A stretch of 59,714 nt of DNA, taken from positions 360,672-420,385 of the forward strand of contig SWDH01000029.1 of NCBI GenBank assembly GCA_005116945.1. Reading direction: 5' to 3'. A program made the translations under genes and the position numbers. Below are positions 1 to 9,305 of this stretch, piece by piece. This stretch comes from Nitrospira sp. GTDB taxonomy: Bacteria; Nitrospirota; Nitrospiria; Nitrospirales; Nitrospiraceae. A model generated the notes under the pieces. That model was not told the DNA's origin and made no database searches. It saw only the letters and a program-made list of their open reading frames with translations. The number at the start of each line of letters is the position of its first letter. Position 1 is the first letter of the stretch.

Positions 1-1319
1 TGATGAACACGCCGGGCGGCAATACCGTGACGACTGCAGAACATACGATGTCGATGATCTGCGCGATGAGCCGGCGTATTCCTCAAGCCACCGCGTCCGT
101 GAAGGCAGGTAAGTGGGAAAAAGACAAGTTCATGGGAGTCGAACTCTATAATAAGGTGCTTGGCATTGTCGGTGCGGGACAAATCGGCAGCCATCTCACG
201 AAACTCGCGCAGGGAATCGGCATGAGTGTGGTGGCCTACGATCCCTATCTGGCTGAAGAGCGGGCCCAGAAGATGGGCATCACCATGATGCCGCTGGATG
301 AACTGTTCAAGCATGCCGATATCATCTCCGTTCACACGCCGTTGACGCCTGAGACCAAGGGCCTCATCAATGCGCAAGTGATCTCGACGATGAAGCCGGG
401 GGTCATGATTGTGAATTGTGCCCGCGGCGGAATTATTCATGAGGGAGATTTATTTGACGCGCTGAAAGCAAAGCGTGTGGCAGCGGCTGCATTTGATGTA
501 TTTGAAGAAGAGCCGGTGAAGGCGGATCATCCGTTGTTGACGCTGGATAACTTTATCTGTACGCCGCACATCGGGGCCCAGACGACCGAGGCGCAAGAGA
601 ATGTCGCGGTTGGGATTGCGGAACAGATCGTCGATTATTTCACCAAAGGCATTGCCCGAGGGGCGGTCAATATTCCATCGGTCTCTCCGGAGTTGCTCCC
701 ACGGCTCCAGCCCTACCTGTCGTTAGCCGAGCAGCTCGGGAAATTTTTAACGCAGCTATGCGAGGGCGGGCTTGAGCGTGTGACCGTTGAATATAGTGGA
801 GAGGTGGCCAGTCTGTCGGTCGCACCGCTCACGATCGCCGTGTTGAAGGGACTGTTGGGCCCGGTGATGGAAGCGCCGGTGAATTATGTGAACGCGCCGA
901 TTGTCGCGAAGGAACGTGGAATCGAAGTGAAGGAAATCAAGAGTTCCGACGCAGGTGATTTCACGAGCTTGATTCGCGTTCGAGTAGAGGCTGCAAAGAA
1001 GTCGTACCAGGTGGCCGGTACGCTTTTTCATAAGAAGGACCCCCGTGTGGTGGAGATCGATCAGTTCAATGTTGAGGTGGTGCCGGAGGGACACATGCTT
1101 CTGATCCACAACATCGATCGCCCTGGGGTAATCGGGATGGTGGGGAAGGTGCTCGGCGATAACCAGATCAATATCGTTCGGATGCAATGTGCGCTCGAAA
1201 AACGTGGGGGGAACGCGCTGCTCATTATTGGCTCCGATGCAGTGTTCCCGAATATAGCCCTTGAGACGATCAAGTCCAGTAAAGAGATTCTCTCAGTCAA
1301 AGTCGCGGCTCTGTCTTAA
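1..1319 (+). CDS. serA: D-3-phosphoglycerate dehydrogenase, C-terminal part (5' end outside window)
   Basis: Catalyses the NAD-dependent oxidation of 3-phosphoglycerate, the first step of serine synthesis, in the cytoplasm. The visible 438 codons hold the NAD-binding Rossmann motif GAGQIG (about codons 57-62), the catalytic Arg in NCARGGIIHE (~141), the acidic FDVFEEEP stretch and the catalytic His in TPHIGAQT (~189). These are followed by the intervening substrate-binding-like domain and a C-terminal ACT domain (from HMLLIHNIDRPGVIG on), so this is the long, ACT-containing SerA type. That type is usually about 525-530 residues, so roughly 90 N-terminal residues lie upstream of the window. 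The ATG at base 3 is internal, not the start. hisZ follows after 26 bases on the same strand. Confidence 0.95.
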   Translation, partial: MNTPGGNTVTTAEHTMSMICAMSRRIPQATASVKAGKWEKDKFMGVELYNKVLGIVGAGQIGSHLTKLAQGIGMSVVAYDPYLAEERAQKMGITMMPLDELFKHADIISVHTPLTPETKGLINAQVISTMKPGVMIVNCARGGIIHEGDLFDALKAKRVAAAAFDVFEEEPVKADHPLLTLDNFICTPHIGAQTTEAQENVAVGIAEQIVDYFTKGIARGAVNIPSVSPELLPRLQPYLSLAEQLGKFLTQLCEGGLERVTVEYSGEVASLSVAPLTIAVLKGLLGPVMEAPVNYVNAPIVAKERGIEVKEIKSSDAGDFTSLIRVRVEAAKKSYQVAGTLFHKKDPRVVEIDQFNVEVVPEGHMLLIHNIDRPGVIGMVGKVLGDNQINIVRMQCALEKRGGNALLIIGSDAVFPNIALETIKSSKEILSVKVAALS

Positions 1320-1345
1320 TCCCGCGCCCTACCCATCAGGTTGCC

Positions 1346-2740
1346 ATGGTTTCCGCTCCTCTGAAGCCCCATTCTTCGGGTCAGGTCCCGTCGTCCCGCG
1401 AGCGTTCGCTGGTCCCCGTGGGCATGGCGACGATTCTTCCTCACGCGGCGAAGCAGGTCCGTCGCTTTGAAGAACAGCTGCTCGGTCAAATCAACCAGTG
1501 GGGCTATGACGAGATCATTCTTCCCACGTTCGAGTATCTCGACGTCTTGGCGCCTGGGCTTGAGCCGGAGCTGATCGAGCATTGCTATCAATTCGTCGAT
1601 CGTACGACGGGGCGGACGCTCCTCCTTCGCCCGGATGCCACGGCGCAGATTGCCAGGACGGTGGCCATGGGGCTGACGGGCGTGACAGTACCGCTGCGCC
1701 TTTCCTATCGCACATCTGTATTTCGCTATGAACAGGAACATGCCGGGCGTGGCCGGGAAATATTTCAGGTCGGAGCCGAGCTGATCGGCCTCAATGATGT
1801 TGCGAGCGACAGTGAGGTCATCGATTTGATGATCGAGTGCCTCCATGCGATTGGGCTTCAGTCCTTCAAGGTGGCTCTCGGACATGTGGGGTTCATTAAG
1901 GGACTGCTGTTGCGATCAGGACTGTCTGTGCAGGGGCAGAAGTTGGCTGAGCAGGCTGCCGCGCGGAAGGATCTGCCGAGACTTGAGGAGATCCTCGCAA
2001 GCGAGCCTATTTCAAAGACAGCAGCCCGCGCCATACGGGAAGCGCCTGAGTTGTATGGTCAAGAGGAAGTGCTGGCACGCGGGCGAGTGCTCGCAGCCGG
2101 CAATCAGGCATTGACGGCTCCTCTCGAACGGCTTGCACAAGTGTATCGGCTGCTTTGTGAGGCAGGTCATCGGGATTCGTTGCTTCTTGATCTGGGAGAG
2201 TTCCGGGGATTCGACTATTACGATGGTGTGGTGTTTGACGTGTTTGCTGAAGGGATGGGGGCGGAATTAGGCGGTGGCGGACGGTATGATCACTTGATTG
2301 GTCGATTCGGCAGGCCGTTGCCCTCAACCGGCTTTGCGTTGGACGTCGATCGGCTTTTTCGTACGATCGAGTTTCCCGAGGAGGGATCGGCCTCAGCTCG
2401 GGTGGACTATCTTGTCGCCGCGCCAAGCCGGGCTACCCGTCGATTGACGGCGGTTGCAGCCCAGTTGCGTAGAACTCGCGTCCGAGTGGTGCAACAGACG
2501 ATGAAGGGGAGCGACACGGCACTTGTCTCTGCTGCCGTGAAGGCTGGGTTGGCTCAGCAGGCAGCAACAGTGGTGGTGGTTGGTGCACCGGGTGTGGGTC
2601 CTGATGAGGTGTTGGTGGTTGAGTCTTTCGCGACCCTGCGGCAGGGCCAACGAACCGGCAATCTGGGTCGTCTCTCGAAGAAGATGGGCCTTGCCGAACT
2701 AGTGGCATCAGCTCGCCGACAGGTTAAGGAGCGGTCATGA
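1346..2740 (+). CDS. hisZ: ATP phosphoribosyltransferase regulatory subunit (HisRS paralogue)
   Basis: HisZ is the catalytically inactive histidyl-tRNA synthetase paralogue that activates short-form HisG in the first step of histidine synthesis. The 464-residue product has the class II synthetase core: LRPDATAQIARTVA, motif 2 (SYRTSVFRYEQEHAGRGRE), the FRGFDYYDGVVF element and motif 3 (GGGGRYDHLIGRFG, GFALDVDRL). The HisRS histidine-binding signature is altered and motif 3 reads DVDRL rather than the usual GxERL, favouring HisZ over HisS. About 100 C-terminal residues resemble an anticodon-binding-like domain. The start gives an N-terminal tail before VPVGMATILP, the normal beginning of the family. 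The stop overlaps the dnaB start (ATGA), implying co-translation. hisG is not in the window. A divergent HisS is the alternative. Confidence 0.85.
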   Translation: MVSAPLKPHSSGQVPSSRERSLVPVGMATILPHAAKQVRRFEEQLLGQINQWGYDEIILPTFEYLDVLAPGLEPELIEHCYQFVDRTTGRTLLLRPDATAQIARTVAMGLTGVTVPLRLSYRTSVFRYEQEHAGRGREIFQVGAELIGLNDVASDSEVIDLMIECLHAIGLQSFKVALGHVGFIKGLLLRSGLSVQGQKLAEQAAARKDLPRLEEILASEPISKTAARAIREAPELYGQEEVLARGRVLAAGNQALTAPLERLAQVYRLLCEAGHRDSLLLDLGEFRGFDYYDGVVFDVFAEGMGAELGGGGRYDHLIGRFGRPLPSTGFALDVDRLFRTIEFPEEGSASARVDYLVAAPSRATRRLTAVAAQLRRTRVRVVQQTMKGSDTALVSAAVKAGLAQQAATVVVVGAPGVGPDEVLVVESFATLRQGQRTGNLGRLSKKMGLAELVASARRQVKERS

Positions 2741-4092
2741 AATCGTTGTCAGCGGCCGATCTGTCCCAGCCTAAGCTGCCTCCTCAGAATCTGGAGGCCG
2801 AGCAGTCGGTGCTCGGCGCAGTCCTCCTCGATAATAGTGCGATGGCCAAGGCGATGGAATTGCTGGTTGAAGAGAATTTCTATCGCACGTCAAATCGGAA
2901 GATCTATCGTGCGATGCTGGAGCTGTCGGACGTGGGGGAAGTCATCGATCAGATTACGCTGACGGAACGGTTGAAGGCGCAGGGAGAAATAGAAGCCGTC
3001 GGTGGTGCCGCGTATTTAGCGGAACTTGTCCAGAGCGTCGCCAGCTCCGCCAATATCCGCTACCACTGCAAGATCGTGCGCGACAAGGCGTTGCTGAGAG
3101 AGCTGATCCATACGTCCACCGAAGTGCTCACGCGCGGGTACGAAGGCACGTCTTCAGTCGATGACCTGCTCGATTTTGCGGAACGGTCGGTGTTCAGCAT
3201 CGTCCAGGGGAAACTGGACCGGTCGTTCACTCCCATTAATTCCATCATTAAGGAAAGTCTCGACCTTGTCGACAAACTGTCGAAGCGAAAAGAACATATC
3301 ACCGGTGTTCCCACAGGATTTTACGATCTCGACGACATCACGGCGGGACTCCAGCCCTCCGATCTCGTGGTGATCGCGGGTCGACCCAGCATGGGAAAGA
3401 CCAGCCTGGCGCTGGGGATGGCAGCCTATGCCTCCATCCACGCGGGCACCGTGGTCGGAATTTTCAGTCTGGAAATGTCCAAGCCGCAGATTGTCCTTCG
3501 CATGTTGAGTTCAGAAGCACGAGTCGATTCGCATGGTCTACGAACCGGTAAGCTTCAGAAAGAGGACTGGTGGCGTCTTGCGGAAGCGGCTGGCCGACTG
3601 GAGCAAGCGCCGATCTTTATCGACGATACCGGCGGTATCACGGTGCAGCAGATGCGGGGTAAAGCGCGCCGGTTGAAAGCGGAACGAGGGCTGGATCTCT
3701 TGATCGTCGACTACCTCCAGCTGATGCAGGGGCGAAGCGACTCGGAGTCCCGTCAGCAGGAAATCTCCGATATCTCCCGCTCGCTCAAGGCGTTGGCAAA
3801 AGAACTCAACGTGCCGGTCATCGCGCTGTCGCAGCTCAGCCGCGCAGTGGAAGCGCGGAAGCCGCCGATTCCCATGCTGGCGGATCTTCGCGAAAGCGGC
3901 GCGATCGAGCAGGATGCCGACGTCGTCATGTTCATCTATCGTGAGGACGTGTATAATCAGGATTCAGAACGGAAGGGCATTGCCGATATTCTCGTGCTCA
4001 AACATCGCAACGGCCCGATCGGGAGAAAGGAGCTCTTTTTCCACGACCGCTTCGCGAAGTTCGAGAGCCTCGACAACCGAGAAGTCGTTTGA
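2737..4092 (+). CDS. dnaB: Replicative DNA helicase DnaB
   Basis: Hexameric 5'-3' helicase that unwinds DNA at the replication fork. The 451-residue protein has normal family length. It has the N-terminal primase-interacting domain (PPQNLEAEQSVLGAVLLD, residues ~15-32), a linker, and the RecA-like C-terminal domain with Walker A GRPSMGKT (215-222), Walker B LLIVDYLQLM (~323-332), the Q-LSRAVEAR region (ALSQLSRAVEARKPP) and an arginine-finger region near LRESGAIEQDAD. No intein interrupts it. The ATG overlaps the hisZ stop by 4 bases. The pairing with hisZ is a genomic arrangement, not a functional one. Confidence 0.97.
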   Translation: MKSLSAADLSQPKLPPQNLEAEQSVLGAVLLDNSAMAKAMELLVEENFYRTSNRKIYRAMLELSDVGEVIDQITLTERLKAQGEIEAVGGAAYLAELVQSVASSANIRYHCKIVRDKALLRELIHTSTEVLTRGYEGTSSVDDLLDFAERSVFSIVQGKLDRSFTPINSIIKESLDLVDKLSKRKEHITGVPTGFYDLDDITAGLQPSDLVVIAGRPSMGKTSLALGMAAYASIHAGTVVGIFSLEMSKPQIVLRMLSSEARVDSHGLRTGKLQKEDWWRLAEAAGRLEQAPIFIDDTGGITVQQMRGKARRLKAERGLDLLIVDYLQLMQGRSDSESRQQEISDISRSLKALAKELNVPVIALSQLSRAVEARKPPIPMLADLRESGAIEQDADVVMFIYREDVYNQDSERKGIADILVLKHRNGPIGRKELFFHDRFAKFESLDNREVV

Positions 4093-4163
4093 CCCCGTGC
4101 CACCCCACTCGTATAATCTTTCTCACTACCACCGGATCTGCGTCTGCCAAGAGGAATGTGTAA

Positions 4164-5999
4164 TTGTTCACGACACGAGTCATTCTGAGCCGCACGGCGA
4201 ACAGTCGAGCTTCCGCATTGATCTCCCGCGTCATGTGCTGGTTACTTCCACTGATGGTGGTGGCCTGCGCGAGTGCGCCTCAGACGCCTGACAAGATATC
4301 TGCCTCTGCCGATACGCCGAAGTCGGCTTCTTCGACTCATTCCCCCAATGCAACTGCGGCCTATCATTTTATGCTGGGGTACCAAGCCGAGCTTGCACAG
4401 GACATGGATCGTGCGATTCAAGAATATCAAGCCGCACTGAAGGCGGATCAGTCGTCTCAGTCTGTGAAGGCCAGGCTGGCCAGTCTGTATTTTTCCCTGG
4501 GCGATATGCCGAATGCTGTCAATTATGCGGATCAGGCGGCGGAGGGTTTGAGCCAAGATGGTCAGTTGCTCACACAGATGGCAGGGATTCTTGCCAGCGC
4601 GGGACAAGGGGAACGTGCAGTGAAACTATTGGATCGTGCGATCGAGATTGATCAGACCTCCGGCGATCCCTATTTTACGAAGGGACTGTTGCTGCTGAGT
4701 TTGAAACGGCGACCTGAAGCGGAGCAGGCCATTCGAGCCGGGTTGGCGCGGGCGCCCGAGTCCGCTGTCGGGTATTATCACTTGGGGCGCGTCCTACTTG
4801 ATGCGGAGAAAGGGGAGGAGGCTGCAGCGAGTTTGGAACGGGCGATTGCGGTGAACGCTTCGTTTGAACCAGCCTACCTTGCGTTGGCTTCGGTGTATGA
4901 ATCGCAGAAGACTCCAGATCGAGCAGTTGCCGTGCTGCGAAAATATCTCCAGACGGTGAACTCTCGGAGCCGGGATATCCGGCATCAGTTGGTTCGGCTC
5001 TATGTCGCGACCAAAGATTATCAGGGAGCCAGGAAAGAGTTGACTGATTTGCTGGCGGAGGACCCGTCGGATACTGATGCGCAGCTTCGACTCGCGCTTC
5101 TGTACGGAGAGGAAAAGGAGTATCCCAAGGCGATCGACCAACTGACCAAGATTCTGAAGGCGCGCCCGACGGAACTCAAAATTAGAGATTACCTTGGGTA
5201 CCTCTACGAGGAGTCCAAAGATACGAAGAAAGCCATCGAGACGTATACGTTTAACGTCCAACTCGAGCCGTCGTATTTCGAGGGGCATTTGCATCTTGGC
5301 CTGTTGTTCTATCGATTGAAGCAATTCCCCGATGCCGTGACGCACTTGACGAAGGCCATCACGATTAACCCCAAGGCCCCTGAAGCCCACATTGTTCTGG
5401 GGTTGACTTATTTTCAGAAGGATCAGTTCGATGATGCGGCAAAGGTGTTGGAGGAAGGCATCGACCATAACCCCAAGAATGCCGATTTGCACTTCAATCT
5501 CGGCACGGTCTACGACAAGCTCAATCGATTCGATGACGTCGTGCGCGTGATGGAGACGGCCATCAAGCTGGACCCCCATCACGCCGATGCACTCAATTAT
5601 CTGGGGTATAGCTACGCCGAGCGGGGGGTCAAGATCGACCAGGCCTTATCTTTGACCAAGCGGGCTGTCGCACTCAAACCGAGCAATGGGTATTATATCG
5701 ATAGTCTCGCCTGGGCCTTGTTTAAATCCGGAATGCTCACTGAAGCGTTAACGGAAATAAAGCGCGCCGTGGCGCTTACCGAAGATGATCCGGTGCTCCA
5801 TGAGCACCTCGGTGATATTTATGCCACGCAACGAAACCTCTCAGAAGCCCGTGAGTCCTGGCTTCGTGCCCTGGAGCTTGACCCATCCAATAGTAAGTTG
5901 ATGGACCGGTTCCGTGAACTGGGAATGGGAGACCCGGCACAAGAAGAGCGTATCCAACAGGCCAAACGACGTGTATCTGAGAAGACTCAATCTCGCTAG
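4164..5999 (+). CDS. TPR-repeat outer-membrane lipoprotein, LbcA-like
   Basis: A 611-residue protein made almost entirely of tetratricopeptide repeats (about 14-15 units from residue ~65). The start is TTG, preceded by GAGGAA about 9 bases upstream. The N-terminus is a basic region, a hydrophobic stretch and a lipobox (V-V-A-C, Cys35), so it should be a lipid-anchored protein. The C-terminal block (LNYLGYSYAERG, YYIDSLAWALFKSG, DDPVLHEHLGDIYATQ, WLRALELDPSN) matches the family that includes Pseudomonas LbcA, the lipoprotein adaptor of the CtpA carboxyl-terminal protease. Such proteins act as scaffolds. It sits just before the pilin gene, so a PilF/Tgl-like pilotin role is another option, but those proteins are much shorter. 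The partner is inferred, not shown. Confidence 0.8.
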   Translation: MFTTRVILSRTANSRASALISRVMCWLLPLMVVACASAPQTPDKISASADTPKSASSTHSPNATAAYHFMLGYQAELAQDMDRAIQEYQAALKADQSSQSVKARLASLYFSLGDMPNAVNYADQAAEGLSQDGQLLTQMAGILASAGQGERAVKLLDRAIEIDQTSGDPYFTKGLLLLSLKRRPEAEQAIRAGLARAPESAVGYYHLGRVLLDAEKGEEAAASLERAIAVNASFEPAYLALASVYESQKTPDRAVAVLRKYLQTVNSRSRDIRHQLVRLYVATKDYQGARKELTDLLAEDPSDTDAQLRLALLYGEEKEYPKAIDQLTKILKARPTELKIRDYLGYLYEESKDTKKAIETYTFNVQLEPSYFEGHLHLGLLFYRLKQFPDAVTHLTKAITINPKAPEAHIVLGLTYFQKDQFDDAAKVLEEGIDHNPKNADLHFNLGTVYDKLNRFDDVVRVMETAIKLDPHHADALNYLGYSYAERGVKIDQALSLTKRAVALKPSNGYYIDSLAWALFKSGMLTEALTEIKRAVALTEDDPVLHEHLGDIYATQRNLSEARESWLRALELDPSNSKLMDRFRELGMGDPAQEERIQQAKRRVSEKTQSR

Positions 6000-6483
6000 G
6001 ACATCCCGCAGCGCGTCACAGAGTCCTGATCCTACCCACTGCTTCAATAGTGATCTCGATTAAGTAAGCCCATCTGCCCGAACCCTCTTCTCGGCATCTG
6101 ACGGGCTGATTCGACTCACTCTACTCACGCCAAACTGTTGTCTTTACGTGCCATTTCTCTCTGAAAGAAGGTGCTTCCCACGAACCGACCTCCTCTGTGG
6201 AGAGCAAGTGGAAGGGACCAAGACCCGCACTGTGGATGACAAATTTTGGCAGATCGCAGCAAAAGCTGGAGAGACACCAGCTCAACCATGGATTACTGCG
6301 CTGTACGTCAGAGTCATAACTATCTGATTTTTCATCAGACAGAGCGCTTCCAGGCTTAGCGCATGTATCAGGCATCGAACCTGCTAGAGGGGTAGGTAAC
6401 AACAATCGGACGTGAGTTCCGATAAGAGAAAGAAGCAAAGGTGTGAAGGGCCGTCAGTGAACAATCAACAAGGAGGCAGGACG
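6000..6483. other. Intergenic region upstream of the pilin gene, no gene seen
   Basis: 484 bases with no convincing reading frame apart from a GTG-started extension of the pilin frame from 6412, which lacks a ribosome binding site. The length suggests a promoter and leader for the pilin. I looked for a sigma-54 element because many pilA genes use one. The closest string is TTGGCAG near 6245, but the GG and GC doublets are spaced one base short of the consensus. Confidence 0.5.
6470..6476 (+). promoter_or_regulatory. Strong ribosome binding site deciding the pilin start
   Basis: AAGGAGG lies 7 bases before the ATG at 6484 and is the best Shine-Dalgarno sequence in this part of the window. It fixes the start at the short prepilin leader and fits high expression of a major pilin. 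Confidence 0.85.
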
Positions 6484-7017
6484 ATGCGTAAGCAGTTGAA
6501 GGCATTCCGTAAACAAGAGGGTTTCACCCTTATCGAGTTGATGATCGTCGTGGCGATCATCGGGATCTTGGCGGCCATCGCCATTCCGAACTTCATCGCC
6601 TATCAGGCGAAGTCGAAGCAGGCAGAATCGAAAGTCGCCCTTGGTGCAATTTTCACCTCAGCAGTAGCCTTCCAGGCAGAGACGGCTCCCCAGACTTATG
6701 CCCCCGCGGCCATTGGTCTGATCGGGTACTCACCCTCGGGAAATCCCCGCTACTCTTTCTGGTTTGCAGTTGACACAGCTGCCGGTGGCCCTGGTCCTGG
6801 GACTGCCACAGTATTTCCCGGTGCTCCTGCTGTCGTGACTGGTTCTTGTAACACAGCTACTGCTCCTACTGTCGGTGCGGCTGTTGCGGCAAGTCCCACT
6901 GGATTTACCACAGCAGCGAAGGGGAACGTCGACGGTGACATTGCCTGCGACGAGTGGACCATGAATGACCAGCGGGCTTTGGTCAACTCGAAGAACGACG
7001 TGTCGGAAACACTCTAA
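6484..7017 (+). CDS. pilA: Type IV pilin / major pilin-like protein
   Basis: A 177-residue prepilin. The 13-residue basic leader ends in Gly13, followed by FTLIELMIVVAIIGILAAIAIPNF; cleavage by PilD after Gly13 would expose Phe1 with the conserved Glu at +5. The hydrophobic alpha-1 helix is followed by a globular domain rich in Ala, Pro, Gly and Thr. Two cysteines (GSCNTATAP and DIACDEWTMND) could form the C-terminal disulfide-bonded loop. The start is set by an excellent ribosome binding site. It is followed by a terminator-like hairpin and then by an oligosaccharyltransferase-like gene, which suggests the pilin may be glycosylated. A pseudopilin of a secretion system is possible, but size and loop fit a type IVa pilin. 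Confidence 0.9.
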   Translation: MRKQLKAFRKQEGFTLIELMIVVAIIGILAAIAIPNFIAYQAKSKQAESKVALGAIFTSAVAFQAETAPQTYAPAAIGLIGYSPSGNPRYSFWFAVDTAAGGPGPGTATVFPGAPAVVTGSCNTATAPTVGAAVAASPTGFTTAAKGNVDGDIACDEWTMNDQRALVNSKNDVSETL

Positions 7018-7053
7018 CGGCTAGCCTAGACGGCAAGGGTTCTCCGTTACGGC

Positions 7054-7098
7054 AGAGGGGGAGAGGGGCCATGGTGGTCTCTCTCCTCTTTCTGTTTT
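7054..7098 (+). terminator. Terminator-like hairpin after the pilin gene
   Basis: A purine-rich arm (AGAGGGGGAGAG, from 7054) can pair, with a few G-U pairs or one bulge, with a pyrimidine arm (TCTCTCTCCTCT, 7078-7089). The loop is about 13 bases and the hairpin is followed by TTTCTGTTTT. It would insulate high-level pilin transcription from the long downstream operon. Confidence 0.55.
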
Positions 7099-7119
7099 GG
7101 GATAGAACGGCGGAATATG

Positions 7120-7148
7120 TTGACAGGATTTGAGGTGACTTCTAGGTT
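7120..7148 (+). promoter_or_regulatory. Possible sigma-70-type promoter before the ligase gene
   Basis: A perfect TTGACA at 7120-7125 is followed after 17 bases by TAGGTT, a weak -10 element (3 of 6 matches). It lies between the terminator and the gene starting at 7233. The -10 match is poor. Confidence 0.35.
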
Positions 7149-7232
7149 GGTCTTGTCCTAACTATTCGAGCAAAAGCAAAGTCAGTTTGGTCCGGTAGCA
7201 ACCACACAGAGTTCAATTGAACTGCGGTCTCG

Positions 7233-9305
7233 ATGATCGAACATTGCGAGAGAGAACAGTTGGTTCATGCCAAAACGGGGGAAGGTCAAGCCGCCTCCAG
7301 CCCCTTGGAAGGGTTCGATAGGAATCCCGGTGCAATCCTCAAACATCTCTTATTTTCTCAGCCTTTTTCTTCGGCGATACTTCTTCTCGGGGGCCTCATC
7401 ATCTTTTCTCCCTTAATCGAAGGAGGGACTACGCAGTTGCCTGTTTTGATTATGCGGCTGATCCTGCTCGGAACGCTCATTGTGTGGGTGACGTATCGGA
7501 TGAAGTTGGAGGCGATCGTTCTCATCCGGAGTCGTCTCATTCCCGTCCTGGTGTTGTTCTTGGGATGGGCAGGTCTGTCTTTATGGTGGGCGCCCTACAA
7601 GAACCCAAGTGTCCAGTGGTTCATCAGCCTCCTGATGTATGCCGTCTTGTTCGGTGTGGTTCTCCAAGGTGTCAAGGCGAAACGACAGGTATGGCAAGTC
7701 GCTATCGTAATAATGGGAATGGGACTCTGTGAAGGGGTGTTCGGTATCGTTCAGTACGTCTGGCTTGGTGAAGCCCGGGCAAAAGGCACATTCTTTAATC
7801 CAAACTTCTTTGCGACGTACGAGGTCGTAGGACTGTCTATTGCGCTTGCTCTATTGAGCAGTGTCCATCGGAGCGAGATGAAAAGATGGCAGAGTGTATT
7901 CTTATGGAGCATTGTCGCCGTCACGTTTAGCGCATTCATGGTCGCCCAGTCTCGAGGAGCGTTGCTGGCATTAGTCACTGCCGCCATATTCATCGGCTGC
8001 TACCGATTCGGAAAGATTGCTCTGCTGATCCTCATCGTGTGTCTCGCAGCAGGCGCTGTGATCCCCAATCCTCTCAAGCAGCGGATGAGTGACGTCGCTA
8101 CGCAGGACCCCTATGCCTTCAGCCGAATAGATATTTGGAAGAACTCGATGGAGCGCCTTGCCGATCGACCATTGGGCGTAGGGCTGGGAATGTATAAATA
8201 CTCCTCGTTCCAATATCGTTTTCCCATTGAGTCAAACATCGTTCGGTATGGGAAAAGGGCTGAGTCAGCGCATAACGAGTATTTACAGATGGCGGTCGAA
8301 TTAGGCGTGGGAGGGTTAGCGATCTTCTTGCTCGGCATTGGGCTATGGGGGAGGGAAGTAACCGTTGCGTTGCGCAGCAAGTTGGAGCCATGGGAGAGGG
8401 GGCTGGTCACGGGGCTGACCGGCGCCGCGCTAGGAATCTTAGCGCATGGTGCGGTGGATTCTGTGTTCCATGAGCCAGCGCTGGTCGTTCTACTGATTGT
8501 GTGTGGAGGCCTCGTCATGGTGTTTCAACCAATCAAGATGCCGGATATATCGCGGCGGAGTCTGCCATTTTCGTACCATCCGGTGCGGCTCTTTTTTATT
8601 TTAGTCTGCGGGGTCGCACTTGCGATTCTCACCATTCAGCCGGCTGCTGGATGGTATGCCCATGAGCGAGGGCAAGCTGAGGCTCAATCTGGGAAGCGGG
8701 ATCTAGCGTTAGATTGGTTTCGCCTGGCATCGCGGATCGACCCTGGAACAACCGGGTATCATGACGCCATTGCACGGACACTCGTCCAGTTTTTCCATCA
8801 GTCTGGCGATCCGCAGTGGCTGGTGAAGGCAGTTGAGGAGGAAGGGCAGGCCATTGCGTTGAATCCGTTAGATGGACGGTTTCCGTATCGATTGGGGACG
8901 ATCTATGGTGTATTGGCCGAGCAACATCCTTCAAAAGATCAGCATGATCTCCTGCTGAATCAAGCCGTACAGGCGTACAAACAAGCCATTCATGCCGATC
9001 CCTACTCTCCTCTGAGCTATATGGCATTGGCGAACATTCGGCTGCCACAAGGACGAGTCGAGGAAGCGAAATTATGGTTGCAGCGAGCTGTAGGCACCGA
9101 GCCAAACTATCTTCCGGCTCGCGCGGTTCTTGCGGAACTCTCGCTGAAGGCCGGTGAACACGAAGTTGCGCAATTGGAATTCGCTGCGATCGTTGCCGTC
9201 CAGCGAAAATATGAGCGGGAGGTCCTGAGTGATATCGAACGTCAGTTTATCACCGTCGATCTTTCCCCGCTAGGAAGGGCGTTGACTCTGGAGTCTAAGC
9301 CATGA
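7233..9305 (+). CDS. O-antigen ligase / O-oligosaccharyltransferase family membrane protein with C-terminal TPRs
   Basis: A 690-residue protein. Residues ~40-450 carry about ten to twelve hydrophobic segments and the Wzy_C-type region (QSRGALLALVTA, then a periplasmic stretch with SAHNEYLQMAVELGVGG, the conserved HNxxLQ-like motif of ligases). After a last transmembrane segment, residues ~490-670 form TPR-like repeats (LDWFRLASRIDPG, AYKQAIHADPYSPLSYMALANI, AKLWLQRAVGTEPNYLPARAVLAEL). The family transfers lipid-linked glycans to lipid A core (WaaL) or to proteins (PglL, PilO/TfpO). Because it directly follows a pilin gene, as tfpO does in Pseudomonas, pilin glycosylation is a reasonable inference. 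The large polysaccharide locus downstream equally allows an O-antigen ligase or polymerase. The next gene overlaps by 4 bases (ATGA). Confidence 0.8.
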   Translation: MIEHCEREQLVHAKTGEGQAASSPLEGFDRNPGAILKHLLFSQPFSSAILLLGGLIIFSPLIEGGTTQLPVLIMRLILLGTLIVWVTYRMKLEAIVLIRSRLIPVLVLFLGWAGLSLWWAPYKNPSVQWFISLLMYAVLFGVVLQGVKAKRQVWQVAIVIMGMGLCEGVFGIVQYVWLGEARAKGTFFNPNFFATYEVVGLSIALALLSSVHRSEMKRWQSVFLWSIVAVTFSAFMVAQSRGALLALVTAAIFIGCYRFGKIALLILIVCLAAGAVIPNPLKQRMSDVATQDPYAFSRIDIWKNSMERLADRPLGVGLGMYKYSSFQYRFPIESNIVRYGKRAESAHNEYLQMAVELGVGGLAIFLLGIGLWGREVTVALRSKLEPWERGLVTGLTGAALGILAHGAVDSVFHEPALVVLLIVCGGLVMVFQPIKMPDISRRSLPFSYHPVRLFFILVCGVALAILTIQPAAGWYAHERGQAEAQSGKRDLALDWFRLASRIDPGTTGYHDAIARTLVQFFHQSGDPQWLVKAVEEEGQAIALNPLDGRFPYRLGTIYGVLAEQHPSKDQHDLLLNQAVQAYKQAIHADPYSPLSYMALANIRLPQGRVEEAKLWLQRAVGTEPNYLPARAVLAELSLKAGEHEVAQLEFAAIVAVQRKYEREVLSDIERQFITVDLSPLGRALTLESKP

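Noticed and set aside
4794-5582. 262-codon minus-strand frame
   Set aside because: Antisense to the TPR lipoprotein; its apparent repeats mirror the TPR periodicity.
6240-6260. Sigma-54 promoter for pilA
   Set aside because: TTGGCAGATCGCAGCA has the GG and GC doublets eleven instead of twelve bases apart and lacks the TTGC block.
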